Assembly: GCA_964036155.1 (NCBI GenBank)
Contig: OZ038423.1
Coordinates: forward strand, 65,487,249 to 65,551,248
DNA from: Diploscapter coronatus
Taxonomy: Eukaryota > Nematoda > Chromadorea > Rhabditida > Rhabditidae
DNA length: 64,000 nt
Reading direction: 5' to 3'
Shown: positions 50,301 to 62,949 of the stretch, one piece after another
Position numbering within the stretch: the first letter of the stretch is position 1
How the letters are laid out: each line of letters starts with the position of its first letter
The notes under the pieces: model-generated
The model's database searches: none
What the model was told of the DNA's origin: nothing
The model's input: only the letters and a program-made list of their open reading frames with translations
Position numbers and translations under genes: made by a program

Positions 50301-52598
50301 CCTTGCGAGGTGTACCAATACGATTCGCTCGAGCCTGAAATTGGAAAAATAAAAAAAATAAAGACAAGAAAACAAGCTTACCGAGATGAAGTCCTTTGAG
50401 AGAGGGATGATTGCGGGCAGCGCACATCTGGTAGAAGACGTGGTAATTTCGCTCACCGGCTGCCTGAATTTCGACAGATGAAAATCAGTGATGAACAAAG
50501 GTGTTTTGAAAATTCTTAAGCTTACACTTCCAAATTAAAGGAAAAATGGGCGCGTTATCTTTCCTCCCACAAGCGTAATGATTCCTTTCATAAGTGCAAT
50601 TTTCATTCCACCCACTATTTCTCGCTTTTTTTCTTTCATGCCTTGGAAGGAAGGATTACGCAGCCAAAAATCTAAAATCTGTCTTCGTATTTTGAAGTAT
50701 TCAACAAAATCAGCCGTTTGCTCATCTTTAGTGACACTATTTCCCGCTTTCTGATATAATTTAGAAAGTTTCTCACCTGGAAAACGAGTCGACTCTTCTC
50801 GAGCAGGTAAGTCTTCACTTCAGCCCCGGAAATGCGACATCGCTCGCTGAAGTTGATCTGGATAAACTTGCCGAATCGCGATGAATTGTCGTTGCTGAAA
50901 GAGAGTAAATGGGTTGGGTTTCGATGAATTTGAACATTACCGGAGTGTTTTGGCATTTCCAATGGCTTCCATGATCGGGTTGCTGGCGAGCACTCTGTCT
51001 TCGATGCCTTTCACGCCCTTCTTGCTGCCCGCGATCGATGCCAGATATCTGCACATCAAATGCTTGAGTTTCAAAAGAAAGTAAGATTGGTTAAATTCAA
51101 TTAAATTTCAAATTAAAATAAGAATGAATTTGAATTAAACTCTTCAAGTAGTTTTTAAACTAAAAATGATATTTTAAAAAAACAAAAACAAAAATCGTGC
51201 TCACTTCATGACGAATTTGGCAGAAACAGTCTTGCCTGCTCCAGACTCGCCCGACACGATGATGGACTGGCACTTGTTGTACTCGCTCAGGTCGAAGAAG
51301 GCCTCTTCTGCCACCGCGTAAATGTGCGGGTCCAGTTCGCGCACCTGTTTGCCCACACCTCGGTAGACCTGCAGGATTTAAATGTTCTATCATAAATAAC
51401 GAAAATAACAATCTCGTACTGATTTTTTTTTTTTTTATAAATGAAGCCATTGGAATTACGATTAATTTTCAAATTTAACTGTCCAAAAAATATTCATGCA
51501 AACCTCTTGCAACTCACGAGTTTTATGAATTTCAGAAGAAGTTACTCACTTGAATGACATCATCAGTGTAGAGATGCGAGCAGTTGGCGTAGGGGTTGAT
51601 TGCAACGAGGACGATTCCGCAGTACGTGTAAATGGCATTCCTCTCCACGAAACGGTACTCCAGATTGTGCAGAACTGAAATGAGGTGGATGAATGCATGA
51701 ATGAAATAGAAGAAATCATACAAACCTGCAGGTTCGTGCAGATAGGACAGCGCCGTCAGGTCGTCTTTGCCGATGAGGATTTCGGGATTTCGAAGAAACG
51801 GCAGCTGGGCTGGGTCGAGTGAAATTTCGGTTTTCTAAATGAGTAAATTCGAGACCATTTTCAGAGAATTGCTAAAATATCGTATGGTTTTAGAGGAAAC
51901 AATAAGAAAACCATTTCATCAATTTGCTAGCGCATCTCAAATAATCTATCGCACAAAAATCAATCAACTCGTTCAATCTTCATTTGCATCAAGTCTACCT
52001 TTTATAGTCCAAAAATAATGTGAAGCAGTTACTAACTCGACCTATTATCTGATTTCATTTGTTAAATTCGTTTCCTTAGCGAAGTGGTGAAAATTTGAAT
52101 AATTTACAAAAGGAACAGAAAACTAACAGTGCCGTCCTCGAGCTGCAGTCGAATGGTGGACGACATGACGGTGATGTCGTCGAGCAGCTCTGCGCCAATC
52201 CAGATGAACTCTGGGTGACGGTGCCATACTCGCGCGCCTTTCTGAAAGCAATTTGGTCACTATTTGACGATAATAATGGATTATTTGATGAAATCCCCCG
52301 TTTTTCAGTCAAATTTGTACACATTTTGGATTAATTTACTAATTTTCCATCAAAATACGAGAAAAATTCAAGCTCCAAGGTTCCTATTTGGCATTTTTAG
52401 CTTTAACGTTGTGATTTACGTCCCCTAAATCGCAAGTTTTATCAAGGACTGAATTTCAATGCGGGAACTTTCCTTGTTACTCATTTTCATTCTACTGTAA
52501 AAATCATAGTGAAATTTATTTGAATCGACCTTGTAGTTCCCGAGTGGATACGCCTGCCCTCGGCCGAGAGTGACCATTCCACTGCTGCTAGCGCTCAT
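35337..52598 (-). CDS. MYO5: Class V unconventional myosin heavy chain
   Basis: About 45 exons. The protein walks along actin as a dimer and carries vesicles and organelles. Every class V hallmark is present in order: an SH3-like N-terminus ([14 protein letters not shown]), motor domain, six IQ motifs, a long coiled coil and a C-terminal dilute domain. The closest nematode relative would be hum-2. The first exon (52626-52531) follows a CATTTCAG acceptor. [15 protein letters not shown] is taken as the start, although the frame is open for nine codons upstream of it. The stop at 35337 ends HLEKVCRLL, in line with the family's end. Introns in the motor half are short; those in the coiled-coil half reach 2 kb. 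No frameshift or missing catalytic motif was seen, so the gene looks functional. Sub-regions are listed separately. Confidence 0.96.
36533..36610. repeat. Short foldback element related to the GAGACGAA family
   Basis: AGTGGCGAGATGGAATTGAA faces TTCAATTTCGTCTCGTCACT (reverse complement AGTGACGAGACGAAATTGAA). It shares GAGACGAAATT with the ends of the elements at 3154 and 25232. It lies in a myosin V intron. Confidence 0.5.
38690..46200 (-). other. MYO5: Myosin V coiled-coil region
   Basis: Many small exons with heptad-like sequence. Examples are [20 protein letters not shown] (46107-46197), [18 protein letters not shown] (44592-44735), [20 protein letters not shown] (43713-43829) and [18 protein letters not shown] (41282-41370). 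This part makes the dimer. An acidic segment ([17 protein letters not shown], about 39310-39440) interrupts the coil. Confidence 0.88.
42886..42988. repeat. Foldback element, ATTCCCTCCCAAAA ends
   Basis: ATTCCCTCCCAAAA and TTTTGGGAGGGAAT are exact inverted ends 103 bp apart in a myosin V intron. A weaker relative may lie at about 50550-50665 (TTTCCTCCCACAAGCGTAATG). Confidence 0.6.
46630..47600 (-). other. MYO5: Myosin V neck: six IQ motifs
   Basis: Six consecutive calmodulin or light-chain sites can be read: [71 protein letters not shown] and [15 protein letters not shown]. Six is the normal number for class V myosins and sets the long stride. Confidence 0.93.
47490..52241 (-). other. MYO5: Myosin V motor domain
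   Basis: The P-loop is [17 protein letters not shown] (about 51210-51260). Switch I is [10 protein letters not shown] (about 50880), and switch II with the relay is [20 protein letters not shown] (about 49350-49410). Converter entry is [19 protein letters not shown], and the motor closes with [16 protein letters not shown]. All nucleotide-contacting residues are intact. The actin-binding loop 2 region is short, with KK and RR pairs ([12 protein letters not shown]). Confidence 0.95.
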
Positions 52599-52626
52599 CG
52601 CGGACCTGGACAGCCGCAGGGAACCA

Positions 52627-55600
52627 CTGAAATGGAGAAAATTATACTTGCATGAAATAGGAAATTTTCTGAAATAAAATGACCCATTTAAAAGGAGAGA
52701 AAAGTTAACTGAACGCCTAACAATAAACTGAACAGTTCCGATGACCATAAATTAGATTCGCTTAACGACGGTACAAAACGAAGCGGACAGGAATAAAGAA
52801 CTTGAGGTGAAATACATTGTTCCCGTACAGACCAACAGATTGGCAGAAGGGTTGTAAATATTTGACGGAAACGATCACAGAGATGAGAAGAGACAATCGA
52901 ATTATGTTTGTGAAGGAAAGAAGAGAAAGAAAATGTGAATGTTTGACATGAAGCAAGGGGGATTGAGGCTGAAGAGCTGAAGAGGACAAGATTTGTGAGA
53001 ACCAACTGCAGGAGTGATCAGTTAAGCTATCATACAGCAAATAGTGACTAAGTTGAATACACGTTATGCTTAGGGTGCGATAAGTAAGCCAGGATAATCG
53101 ATATTAGTTCAGGTACTAGTAACAGGTAAAGAGAAACCTGCATGATATGATTAGGGATTAGGATGGGGATAAAAGATAAAGGAAGAGATGAAAAGCAAAT
53201 CGGATATAAAGAGTAGCAATCAATGAAAGCTTCAGTCGAAGAATGGAAGAATGAAGCAGTCAGTTTTCCTTCATTTCCCTGTCCTCTTTTTGTCGATTGA
53301 AATTGCAGTTGCAGTTTGGGGATAATGAGATCCAATTAGACAGTCAGACAGTTAGACTACGAGACACCAAAATGAACGGTTTGGGGTTTGTAAGGAAGGG
53401 AAGGAAGAAGAAGCAGAGACATAGACATAAATGGATGAAGGAAACGGGATAAAGTAAATCGAAGAAGAAGAAGGTGTAAAATGAAGAAAGGAATGGAATG
53501 GCAGAAGTGAGAAAGGAAAGAGAAAGAATCATTCAAATTGATGTGAAAAATCGCTATGAAATCAGCGCAAATACTGATCGGAATGGGAAGAGAAGGGTGG
53601 GGGAGAAATTGAATGTCGAATGTATGCAGAAGATAACGAGTAGGGCGGGCTCATAAGAGCGCCAACGAAAAAGCAAGAAAGTGACTAACAGGCATTGCGA
53701 AATAGGCAGGTAAGCAATGGAAAAAGTCCATATTCATATGTGAATTTGAGGAAATAAAAGACATTTGAACTTGGTTTTCAAAATAAAACATTCGTTTTGA
53801 GGAGTTTAAAATTTTCCGACCAATGAGGGATCAGGCTGCAGCTTTTTCGAAATTTTGACACCCGCGCACCCTAAACCCCCGCCCACACTTTTTTCAAAAA
53901 TTTCGAAAAAATCATACTCGCGCCGTGGATTTTTATCTGCAAATCTGTGAGGGATTTGGAAGTTTTTGGAGGATTTGACCGAATTGAGTTTGTCAAAAAA
54001 AATCGTCTGACTCTAAAAATCAAAAGTCGAAAATCGTAATTCTTTTACGATGTTGAGTGGGTATAGTATGGAGAAGGTTAGCGCATCTATAAGCTAGCAG
54101 GAATGGGTTCCTAAAGTAGAAAGAAGAAGAAAATCTTTTGGGCTTCTGATAAAATTTGCAAATAAGGAAAAAGAAGAGAAAAAGTGATCGATTAGAAGCA
54201 AACAGCAAACAATGAGAACGATGAAAAGAAAATGAACGAGTGAAATCCAGTCACAACAAAATCGGCTTCCTCTGCAGCTGCCCACCTGTCCACTCCCAAT
54301 TCTTCCATCCCTACTCTCTATTACCTGTTCCCTCCAACCCAAATCCTCTTTATTCCATTCCAAGGTCAGTCGTTTGCACTGAGTCAATTCAAAAAGTCAC
54401 CGACAAGACCCTCTTATTCAGTTCGAGAAGTCGAGAAGTCGAGCGAAACCAGAAAATAACGATATTTTCGGAGGTAAAAAGTGAAGATCGAACAATGCGG
54501 CGATCAAATGACAAAATGACAGGAAAAGTTGGGCTGTATTTACAGATGTCGAGATCACAGACAGACTGTCGACAGAGTCAAAATTGATGCAAATCAATTC
54601 AATCGGCTGAAACAGCGTTGCAAGTGAAAATATGTAAATCAGCCATCAAAATATCGAATCATGTCGAGTCTTTCTGAATTTTGTTGTCAACTGACATACC
54701 CTTTCCTATTCCCTCCAATTATCTCCACCTCACATCCTCAGACCGCTCCAATTTCTGTAATTGCTCTTCTTCCCTGGACTTCTTCGGAATTCACCTAACT
54801 GTGAGGGGAAATTTCGAAACTACATGAAGTAACACCTTACGAAATATGAGAAGAGGAGCAATTTTAGAAGCGATGATGATGAAATCATGAAATTAATAGC
54901 GTGCTCTCTTCTTTTACCTGTCCACATTCCTACTCACTCAAACTCCTCTTTTCACTCTTTGCAATCCTGCTGTCCGCTGGATTATGTGACTGAAAAACCG
55001 CTGCTGACCAGAGGGTTATTAAGGGAAAATGACAAAAAAACGACAGAGGAATTCAGGACGAAGATACGCATAAAAAGAGGTTCGCCAAACGGAAAGATGC
55101 AGATAAGAAATGATGGCTAACAAAAACTCCTCGTAAATTATTATCGTCGAGAATCGAGAATGGAGAATGGAGAATCGCCTGTCCCCTGCCTACTTGTCTC
55201 TTGGCTTCTTTAGGACAATTCGTCCATTCCTCTCATTCTTCTTCAGCTTTATTTTCTCATCGTAATTCTTTTTTCATTCAATTTTCCCTTCTCCACGTTT
55301 TCTTCGCCTCTTCAAAAGACTCTACCTCCAAACGCGGTTCGAAGCTGCTAACAGAAAGGGGAACTGAGGAACAAAAAGAACGATGGGAGAGAAATTGCAG
55401 GTAAAGTGAGGGGGGACGTGAGCGGATTATCCCTGATTTTGACCGAGTTTAGTCAAAACAACCCCAAACAAATCGATATCGAGTCTCGAGAATACGCGCG
55501 ATGCACCGACACGAGTAAATACGAGTAAACAATAAAACGGACGATTATTGTATGAATCACAAAAAAAAGATTGAAAAGATGAAAGAAAATGAAAAGAGCG

Positions 55601-58600
55601 AGGAAGAGGGGAGGAAAGAGCAAAGCAAAGCAACGCATGGTCAGTTGCCCGACTGACAGAAGAAAACGAAATGAGGGAGGAGAAGGGTCAACATTGTAGA
55701 CTCGGGATTTGGACAGAGAACAGAGCCACTGCAGATGCAGACGAAAAAATGCGAGAGGTGAGAAATGGACAGGGAAAGAGCTGGCACTTGCTGCACAAGG
55801 GGAGGAGAGGGAGGACAGGTAGACAAGAGGCAGAGACAAGGGAAAGTGGACTTGGCACGGACACGGAATGGAGAACGAGAGAGTGGACGCATACAAGACT
55901 GGAAGGCCGAGACAGAAAAGGAGACGGAGAATGAAACTAGAGATGCACTTGAAACACACGAGGCTAAAGCTATACAACAGAGTGACTGTGGATGCGTGTT
56001 CATCGACTCGCTGAAGACTAACACTAATCGAAAGTTCCAACTATCTCAAGAAACATTTATTTAACGAAGATCACATAAAATAAACTGCTGATAGAGAAGA
56101 AAAGGTGGAAACTTTCTCGCGCCATACACACAATTCCTATCGACTCTGAAAGACATGGGAATTTACAGAAAAGAAAACTAGACAGACACAGATTCCGTAT
56201 TCGTCACGTCGGTTTGCATATGAAAGACTGCAAGAAAGGTGCTGACAGAATGCAGAATGCAGACAGATGAGTTGTCCCTGCGTCTTTGCTGTGACAGAGT
56301 CTGTTGTCTGTTCTGTTTTCTGTAGCTGTGGCTGGGAAGTAAAGCAAGTAAATGGAAGAAGAAAGAAGTAGGGGAGGGGAGAAAGTAAGAGCAGGAGAAT
56401 ATTTGCACAGCGATCGAAGTCCGATGCCCGAAGCCAAAGAAGGAAGGGGAATAGAAGGAGGTTGATAGAGACACAGACAGGGAGGCTGTTCAAGATGTTC
56501 AAGTAGTTGCGTAGGTGAAAAGAGGAGAGACGCACAAAAACGTGATGATGATACTCATCAGATGCAGACCGTGTTGGAGACGGAACTGTTCAAATTCGAA
56601 CAATTTAAAACGATCGTGAAATCGCCAATTTCAGAATCGAATTTTTCTCGATCAGCAATCAAGATTCTGAACAGTTCTGATCAGATGTTTCTAAATCTGT
56701 ACATATGAAAAGCAGCCAGGAAAGCATAAAGCCTGAAACCGCTGCAATATGTGCAGGGACCGCAAACTCTGCCCCCTTGCATTTTTCGCTTTTATTCAAA
56801 AAATGACCATTTGAACGCTCAAAAATGAGGAGCAAGTATCTTTCAAAGTGGATCGGCATCATCAGATTCGATGAGCCATTGATAGAAATGAACTTTGGCT
56901 GAAAAACTATATCAGGAAGTGTGCAGTCACGGCGATTTTATGAGCCAAAAACGTATCCATTTCGCTGATCGTTCTGGTCCAATTCTTTAAGTCAAAAATT
57001 AGCTTTATTTAATTTTGATCGTTTCTGCTAAGTTTTCAAATATGTCATTTTTCTCATCTTTTAGTTTGGGCAAAGACATGTTTCTGATAATACCACCCTT
57101 TGAAACATCTGAATTTCTCAAGCGGTAGGAAATTTTGAATTAGGCCACGCCCACTATAAATTCGCGGATGATTTTTCCAAAAATATTATTCTTCTATTAG
57201 CAGTGTTATTTTAGCTGCATAAAATTACATACAGAAGATACAGATTCTTGTCATCGAACTGGAATTTATCAATTCGCCAGCCCTTGAAAATCGTAGTTTT
57301 ATCATGGACGTTTTCATTTTTTTCTCAATATTTATCTGTAAAAATAATTAGTCTCACTATACCTTCATATTGAAGGTGCGATTTAGCATATTCAAAAGCC
57401 CTAATTACAACAATTTTTCGATATTTCCTCTTCGTAAATCATAATTTTATTACCATTTCGTGTACCGATTTCTTCCTATCCATTTGCATTTTTTCAAATT
57501 ATCATTCAACATTCTATTTTTATTCTTTTTTCGTGAAATCAGCAGGTAATCTCGAACCATGCTTATGAAGTCGCTTCACTCTTATTACGTCTTTCTAAGT
57601 TTTTCATAGATTTCCATTATCTTTCTCTCCTTCTCGCGACTAACAACTTTGTAGCTCCAAATCTTGCCAAGCTTAAGAATCCTATTTTAGTCTTTATTTT
57701 TGTGAACTAGAGATAGGGGAATTTTTTGGCCTAATCAGGTAAAATGCGAAAACTCGTGACGTTCATAAGTAATTGGAACTGCATTGGTAACCTCAATAAT
57801 CAGCTAATGAAATTTGCGAACAATAGGCGGTCAATATTTAGTGAAAACTCTTGATATAAATAGTTCACTAGCATATAAATCATCAGTTATTTGGCACCGA
57901 TTTTTACACTCTGCGAAACTAAAAATATTCGCGTGCAGGTCTTTTGGTGTTCAGTTCAAAACGCATTAGCGTAACTTTTGCATAGCTTTCATGCGTTTGT
58001 CATGTCAAATGTCATTTCTTCGTCTCTCATTCTGTCAACTGTAGTGTGCTCTGCATGAAACTATAGAATCATTTCTTCTCGACTTTATTATTTCCGTACT
58101 GTTAAGTGAGCCGATTTTCGAGTTCCATAGCGTCTACTCGACTATTTGCTTGGAGAGATTGTGAATGTCAAGCGGGGAAAAATAGCAAAGGGAAGAGATA
58201 GAGACAGGATATAGATAGATTTATAGAGGTGAAGATGAAAGAAGAGAACCTACTTCGATTTACTTTTTCATATACCCTTCATCAAACATGATGTTTGAGT
58301 AAGAATTCTGCAATTTGAAATTATTTCTGATATCATGGACTTGTGCTTTTTTTCTAACTAAACTAATTCACAATCGAAAAAGATCAATTTTCATCCTTTC
58401 TAAAATTGAACACCTCATTTCATTATCCACGATCCATTGATTCCATGACATCCAAACTTTTACCTGGCACTCATCCAAATGACATTCACTTACATCTCCC
58501 TCCTCACGATGACTTTCCTTTCCTCAAAATGGGTCTCCTCTTCAGGTCGGTTCTCCTTCACCCTGTTTCTTTTCCCATTTCCTTTCCCTTCATCATCCCC

Positions 58601-61600
58601 TGCCCTGCCTGTTCCAGTCGTGTTCGTGTTTTCCCTTCACTTTCCTTTCCTTCTTCATTTCACCGCATCCATTGCAACCCCACACGATTTCGCCCTCTTC
58701 TGCTTCTGCCTCATGCAGCTACAAGCAGCAAAGACTCTACTTCGATTTACCTCTTTGCTTTTGCTTCTTTCGGTTCTCCACCCAAATGACTCTCCGACAA
58801 GGTTAAGATTCATGATTCATTATGAGTAGGCAGAGATCACTTCACATTCGCTTCTAAGATCTGAATGAATCTACCATCAAAGTTCTGATGAAATGGATTT
58901 TTTCCTCTTTACCGAGAATAACCATGCAAATGTCCTTTTTACCTTTCTGAAGATCCTTTATTTCACTTGAGTCATAATTTCTTTCGATATTTCATCATCA
59001 CTTTTCATTCGTATTTCCTAACAATCGTTAGGCACATGTATGAACTGAGGTGACTATCTGATAAATGCATGACTCTCTATTGTCAACGACTAATTACTTG
59101 AGATGAAGTAAATGGCACCAACTTTTGATGCGCGAAAATTAGCACGCCGTTTTCAGCAGACTTTACGCTATTACATCATATTCAAAAAGTGAGATTTACG
59201 ACTATTTGTAAATGCCCAATGCACATTTTGCATATTCGAATCTGAATTATTTATTTAGTCTCAAGTTATCGTTCGTTGACAATATAACTCATCTTATTTC
59301 ACTGCCATTCCTTATCACATCTTCGCAAGAATTTATTGAACTTTCATATAGGAGTGCACTCAGCTTTGATTTGAATTTTTTTTCGAAGTCGAAGTTCGTG
59401 CACCCCTGCTTCCGTAACTGGGTAAAAGCAAAATATTCTCAATCTGATAAGATGTCATTATTCCCTTAGGCTATTTGATATTGTGGTTGCTAATCTTCCT
59501 TGCAGAATTTTCAATCAATTTGTCGGCATATTCTGTTACTCTCAATCAGCATTTTGCATTCGCTGCATTCAGATGTGTTGTTCGTTTCACGTGATGACAG
59601 CTTTTCTTGAGAAGTATCGCTAAGCTGTTCCTTCCTTTTCTTCAGTGATTTAGTCTAACCCATTCGCCATTCCACCCGGCTGTACTTTTTGCCTCTGTCT
59701 TCTGCTCATCTGCCTTCCCCTTTCATCTTCTTCTGCTTATTCTCATTCTCTTTATCTTATCTTTCTTCTTTTTCGCATCCTATCTTCTGACTCCGACTCT
59801 GATGCTCTGATGTAAAGCATCCCTGCCCATCATCGTCATTTGCAATTGTTAACTCGTCTCGAATTTTCCGAAATTTGATGATTTTCTAAATAAAATTTTT
59901 GTTTTATTTTTCTGCAAATTGCCTTGGAATTTGAGGAATGCTTCATCGCGTTTTTCTGTTTGTCAGATCTACTCTCTTCTTCAAGCCTTTATCAATTCGT
60001 TCTAATCCTCTCACCACTTATTGATTATTACAAACGGCTTCCACTTTCTGCGGCCGAAGTGCGATTTGCCTGACTCAAGCAGCGGACACCACAAATATTT
60101 GCTTGATCGGATTTCTTTCATCCAGTAATTCGGTTACTAGTCGATTGGAGGGGGATTATCCTCTATCGATCCCTTCTGGCATAGGCATCTGCTCAATCAA
60201 CTGATTATCCAACCCGCCAGTTGAGAGCTGAAGGGGAAGAGGAGGGAGATCAGAGAGATCTGTCAATTAGCGATGGCTCAACAACCCAGCAGCTCTGACC
60301 AGTACGAATGGAGAACGTGACTCGCAAATCGACGGACACAACACGTATTCTTCATTACTCTCTACATTCTAAACAGCCTACCTCTTCACACTCGTACTTT
60401 TACCTTTCATTTTTATTGCTGGGATACAAGTTATTAGTCGATGTCAAACTACTTCAATCATAAGTTATCCAGAAACTACTTCCATTCAATTTCCGAAGAT
60501 ATCGGATCACTCAGATCGATATTTTGACGTCGATAGAGAGGAATGTTTTTTCAACGCACCTTTATTCGATTGTTCGTTCGTGTATGTAATTCTAGACATA
60601 TCTTCATGGCTTATTGCAGTAAGAAGTGTTTTTGTGGAGGCTAAAGGTTGCAAGAAAGGCAATATTGTAAATGTAAATGGAGTAGTTGTGAAGTATTATT
60701 AACAGCTCTGCTCGGGTTTCTCAGTCCTGCTCTCTGGGAGCTGCCGTCGTGTCTTTCTCTTCGACTTTTCCTTCATCCACTCGAGTTTTCAAACCATTCC
60801 CGTTTGTCTATCTTGCTGTTGCGTAAATGCTTTCCACTTTTTCCTCGAATCTCTTCAATCGACTTGTAGAAAGAATGCCTTTGCCCCTTTACTCTTTCTT
60901 CCAATTCGTTTCTTTTCTTTGATTTACTTTTTCTCTGTCGAGACTCAGTCAGCCGACTCTCAGAAGTTCACCTTTTGTTTTTCCGTTCATCCAGATAATC
61001 GATGTTAATCAGCTTACCCCCGATAATATTGTTGATACTCCATTGCTTGTTATCGTTTTCGCTTGATCGTTTGATTTAATTATCCAATGATATCAAGCAA
61101 TTGGATTTTGGCAGGTTTAGATTGCATAGGTGATATTATTTTGATTAGCCCTCTAAATAAATGAACGAATTTGCTTTGTTTTATGCATTGGTTCGCACAG
61201 CACTTTGTTTTCTCTCTGCCTTATCCCGTGAAGTATCATTTTAAAAAATGCCTAAAAATTATTCCTACTCTCATTTAATGACTTTTTAAAATTGACTTTT
61301 GCAGAGTTGTTGAGAATATTTTCTTTCTGAATTTTTCCATGAAGAAAAAAAACAATGCAACTACAAAAAGCTATTTGATTTTTCTGAAAAAAAAGATATC
61401 GCTTAGGTAAGAAAAAACTAGCGCCTATTGTTCTTGAGAATACACGATTTTAGAAGTTTACAGTTTACTTATGCTTAAAAATTCGGTCTTGATAATATTT
61501 CTCAGACTTTGATGGTGGCCAAGTCGTGCAAGTAGGCTTATTCTTAATCGACTCTGATTATTTTATCCGGACGATTTGATCATGCCATATTTAGTGACTC

Positions 61601-62372
61601 TGCTTTTTTCAAAACTTTTATTTCCCACTCTAAACTGAAGCAAAATTAAAGCATTGATAATTCCAAACTCGGGCTTTTCTATTTTAATTTTTCCGGATAG
61701 ATTTATCCTTTATATCTGCACACTCTCGATCTAGATGTTGAATAATGAATTTTGATGAGTTCGCAACATTTTATCATGCATTTTTTTACATTGATAGCTT
61801 TTTCTAAATTAATCGTCGCTTCAAAAATGCATCGGTCATGTGTTATTCACAGATTAATGTATGTTGTTGACTAATTCTGCCAATCAGTTCATTTATCTCC
61901 ACTTCTTCTTGCGAATGGCGTAATCCTTTGTCAATCGATCGATCAGCTGCACTCGGCTGCCTGTGCCTGCTGTCGAAATACCCTGATCCTCCTGTTATTG
62001 TTGTTTTGATCTGTGTCTATCTCTGACTCCGTTATTGATGTGGGCGTGGATTTGGCAAGCCTCGAGGCGAGGCAATGAAAAGCAGGTGAAAGTGGAAGGG
62101 AACGAACAATATAAAGAGGAGAAGAAGGAAATGGGTATGAAAGTATGAAATGAAATGAGAAATGAAGAATGGGGTTATTGAATGCAAGGGGTAAGGGAGA
62201 ACAGCACAAAGAGTGAGAAGCAACTGGCTGATTTCATCCAGGAATGTCGAGTTTAGTAGACTCAATGATTTTCACCCCAAATGCACGTCAATCAGAAGGG
62301 CTCCAGGAGGAAAGGCTGATTGATTCATGTAGCTATCGTGAGATTGTTGCTTTCCGACATGGTAGAAAGTTT
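52627..62372. other. Long region without recognisable genes
   Basis: Almost 10 kb upstream of myosin V. Stretches rich in CT on one strand (for example 55200-56500 and 58400-58800) keep long frames open. These frames are S/L/F-rich without domains or consistent splice phase. It may hold the myosin V promoter, outron or a long first intron. Confidence 0.45.
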
Positions 62373-62949
62373 ACAAGGGAACCTCCCCGAGTGTGTACTC
62401 GAATTTCCGATCAAGACCCACCTAGTTTTGAAGTGCTCGATGAGTTAGGAAAGTTGAGATAAAACTTATACGGACCTATATGCATAAATGCGCATTCTCC
62501 ATAATTAAGAAGCCAGATTTTTTTACTCTAGAAAATCGAGAAACGCATATTTTCATTACTCTTTCACGCAAGTTTCTCAAAATGTCTCCTCTACCGATTG
62601 ATACAAAATTTGGTTAGTTTCGTGTGATATCGAACGTTTCGACTTTTCACATAAGAGTTCCCCTTTGCGCCAAAATTGATTTTTCGAAAATTTCAAAAGA
62701 TGATCAAATTTCATATCAGTCGATAGAGGAATTTATTTTGAGTAGCTTTTGCGGAAGAAATAATGAAAAGTATGCGTTCCTTGATTTTCTAGATTTTTTT
62801 AAAACCTGACTTCTTAATTATGGAGAATGCGCATTTATGCATATAGGTCCGTATAAGTTTTATCTCAACTTTCCTAACTCATCGAGCACTTCAAAACTAG
62901 GTGGGTCTTGATCGGAAATTCGAGTACACACTCGGGGAGGTTCCCTTGT
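62373..62949. repeat. 577-bp foldback with 140-bp perfect inverted arms
   Basis: 62373-62512 and 62810-62949 are exact reverse complements (outer end ACAAGGGAACC, inner end AATTAAGAAG). Inside them the complementarity continues imperfectly for about 100 bp more, leaving a short loop near 62660. No transposase frame is present and no convincing target duplication flanks it. Confidence 0.9.

Noticed and set aside
55453..56040. Minus-strand open frame of 195 codons
   Set aside because: It is S/L/F/C-rich with no domain, and other strands and frames are open over the same CT-rich stretch.
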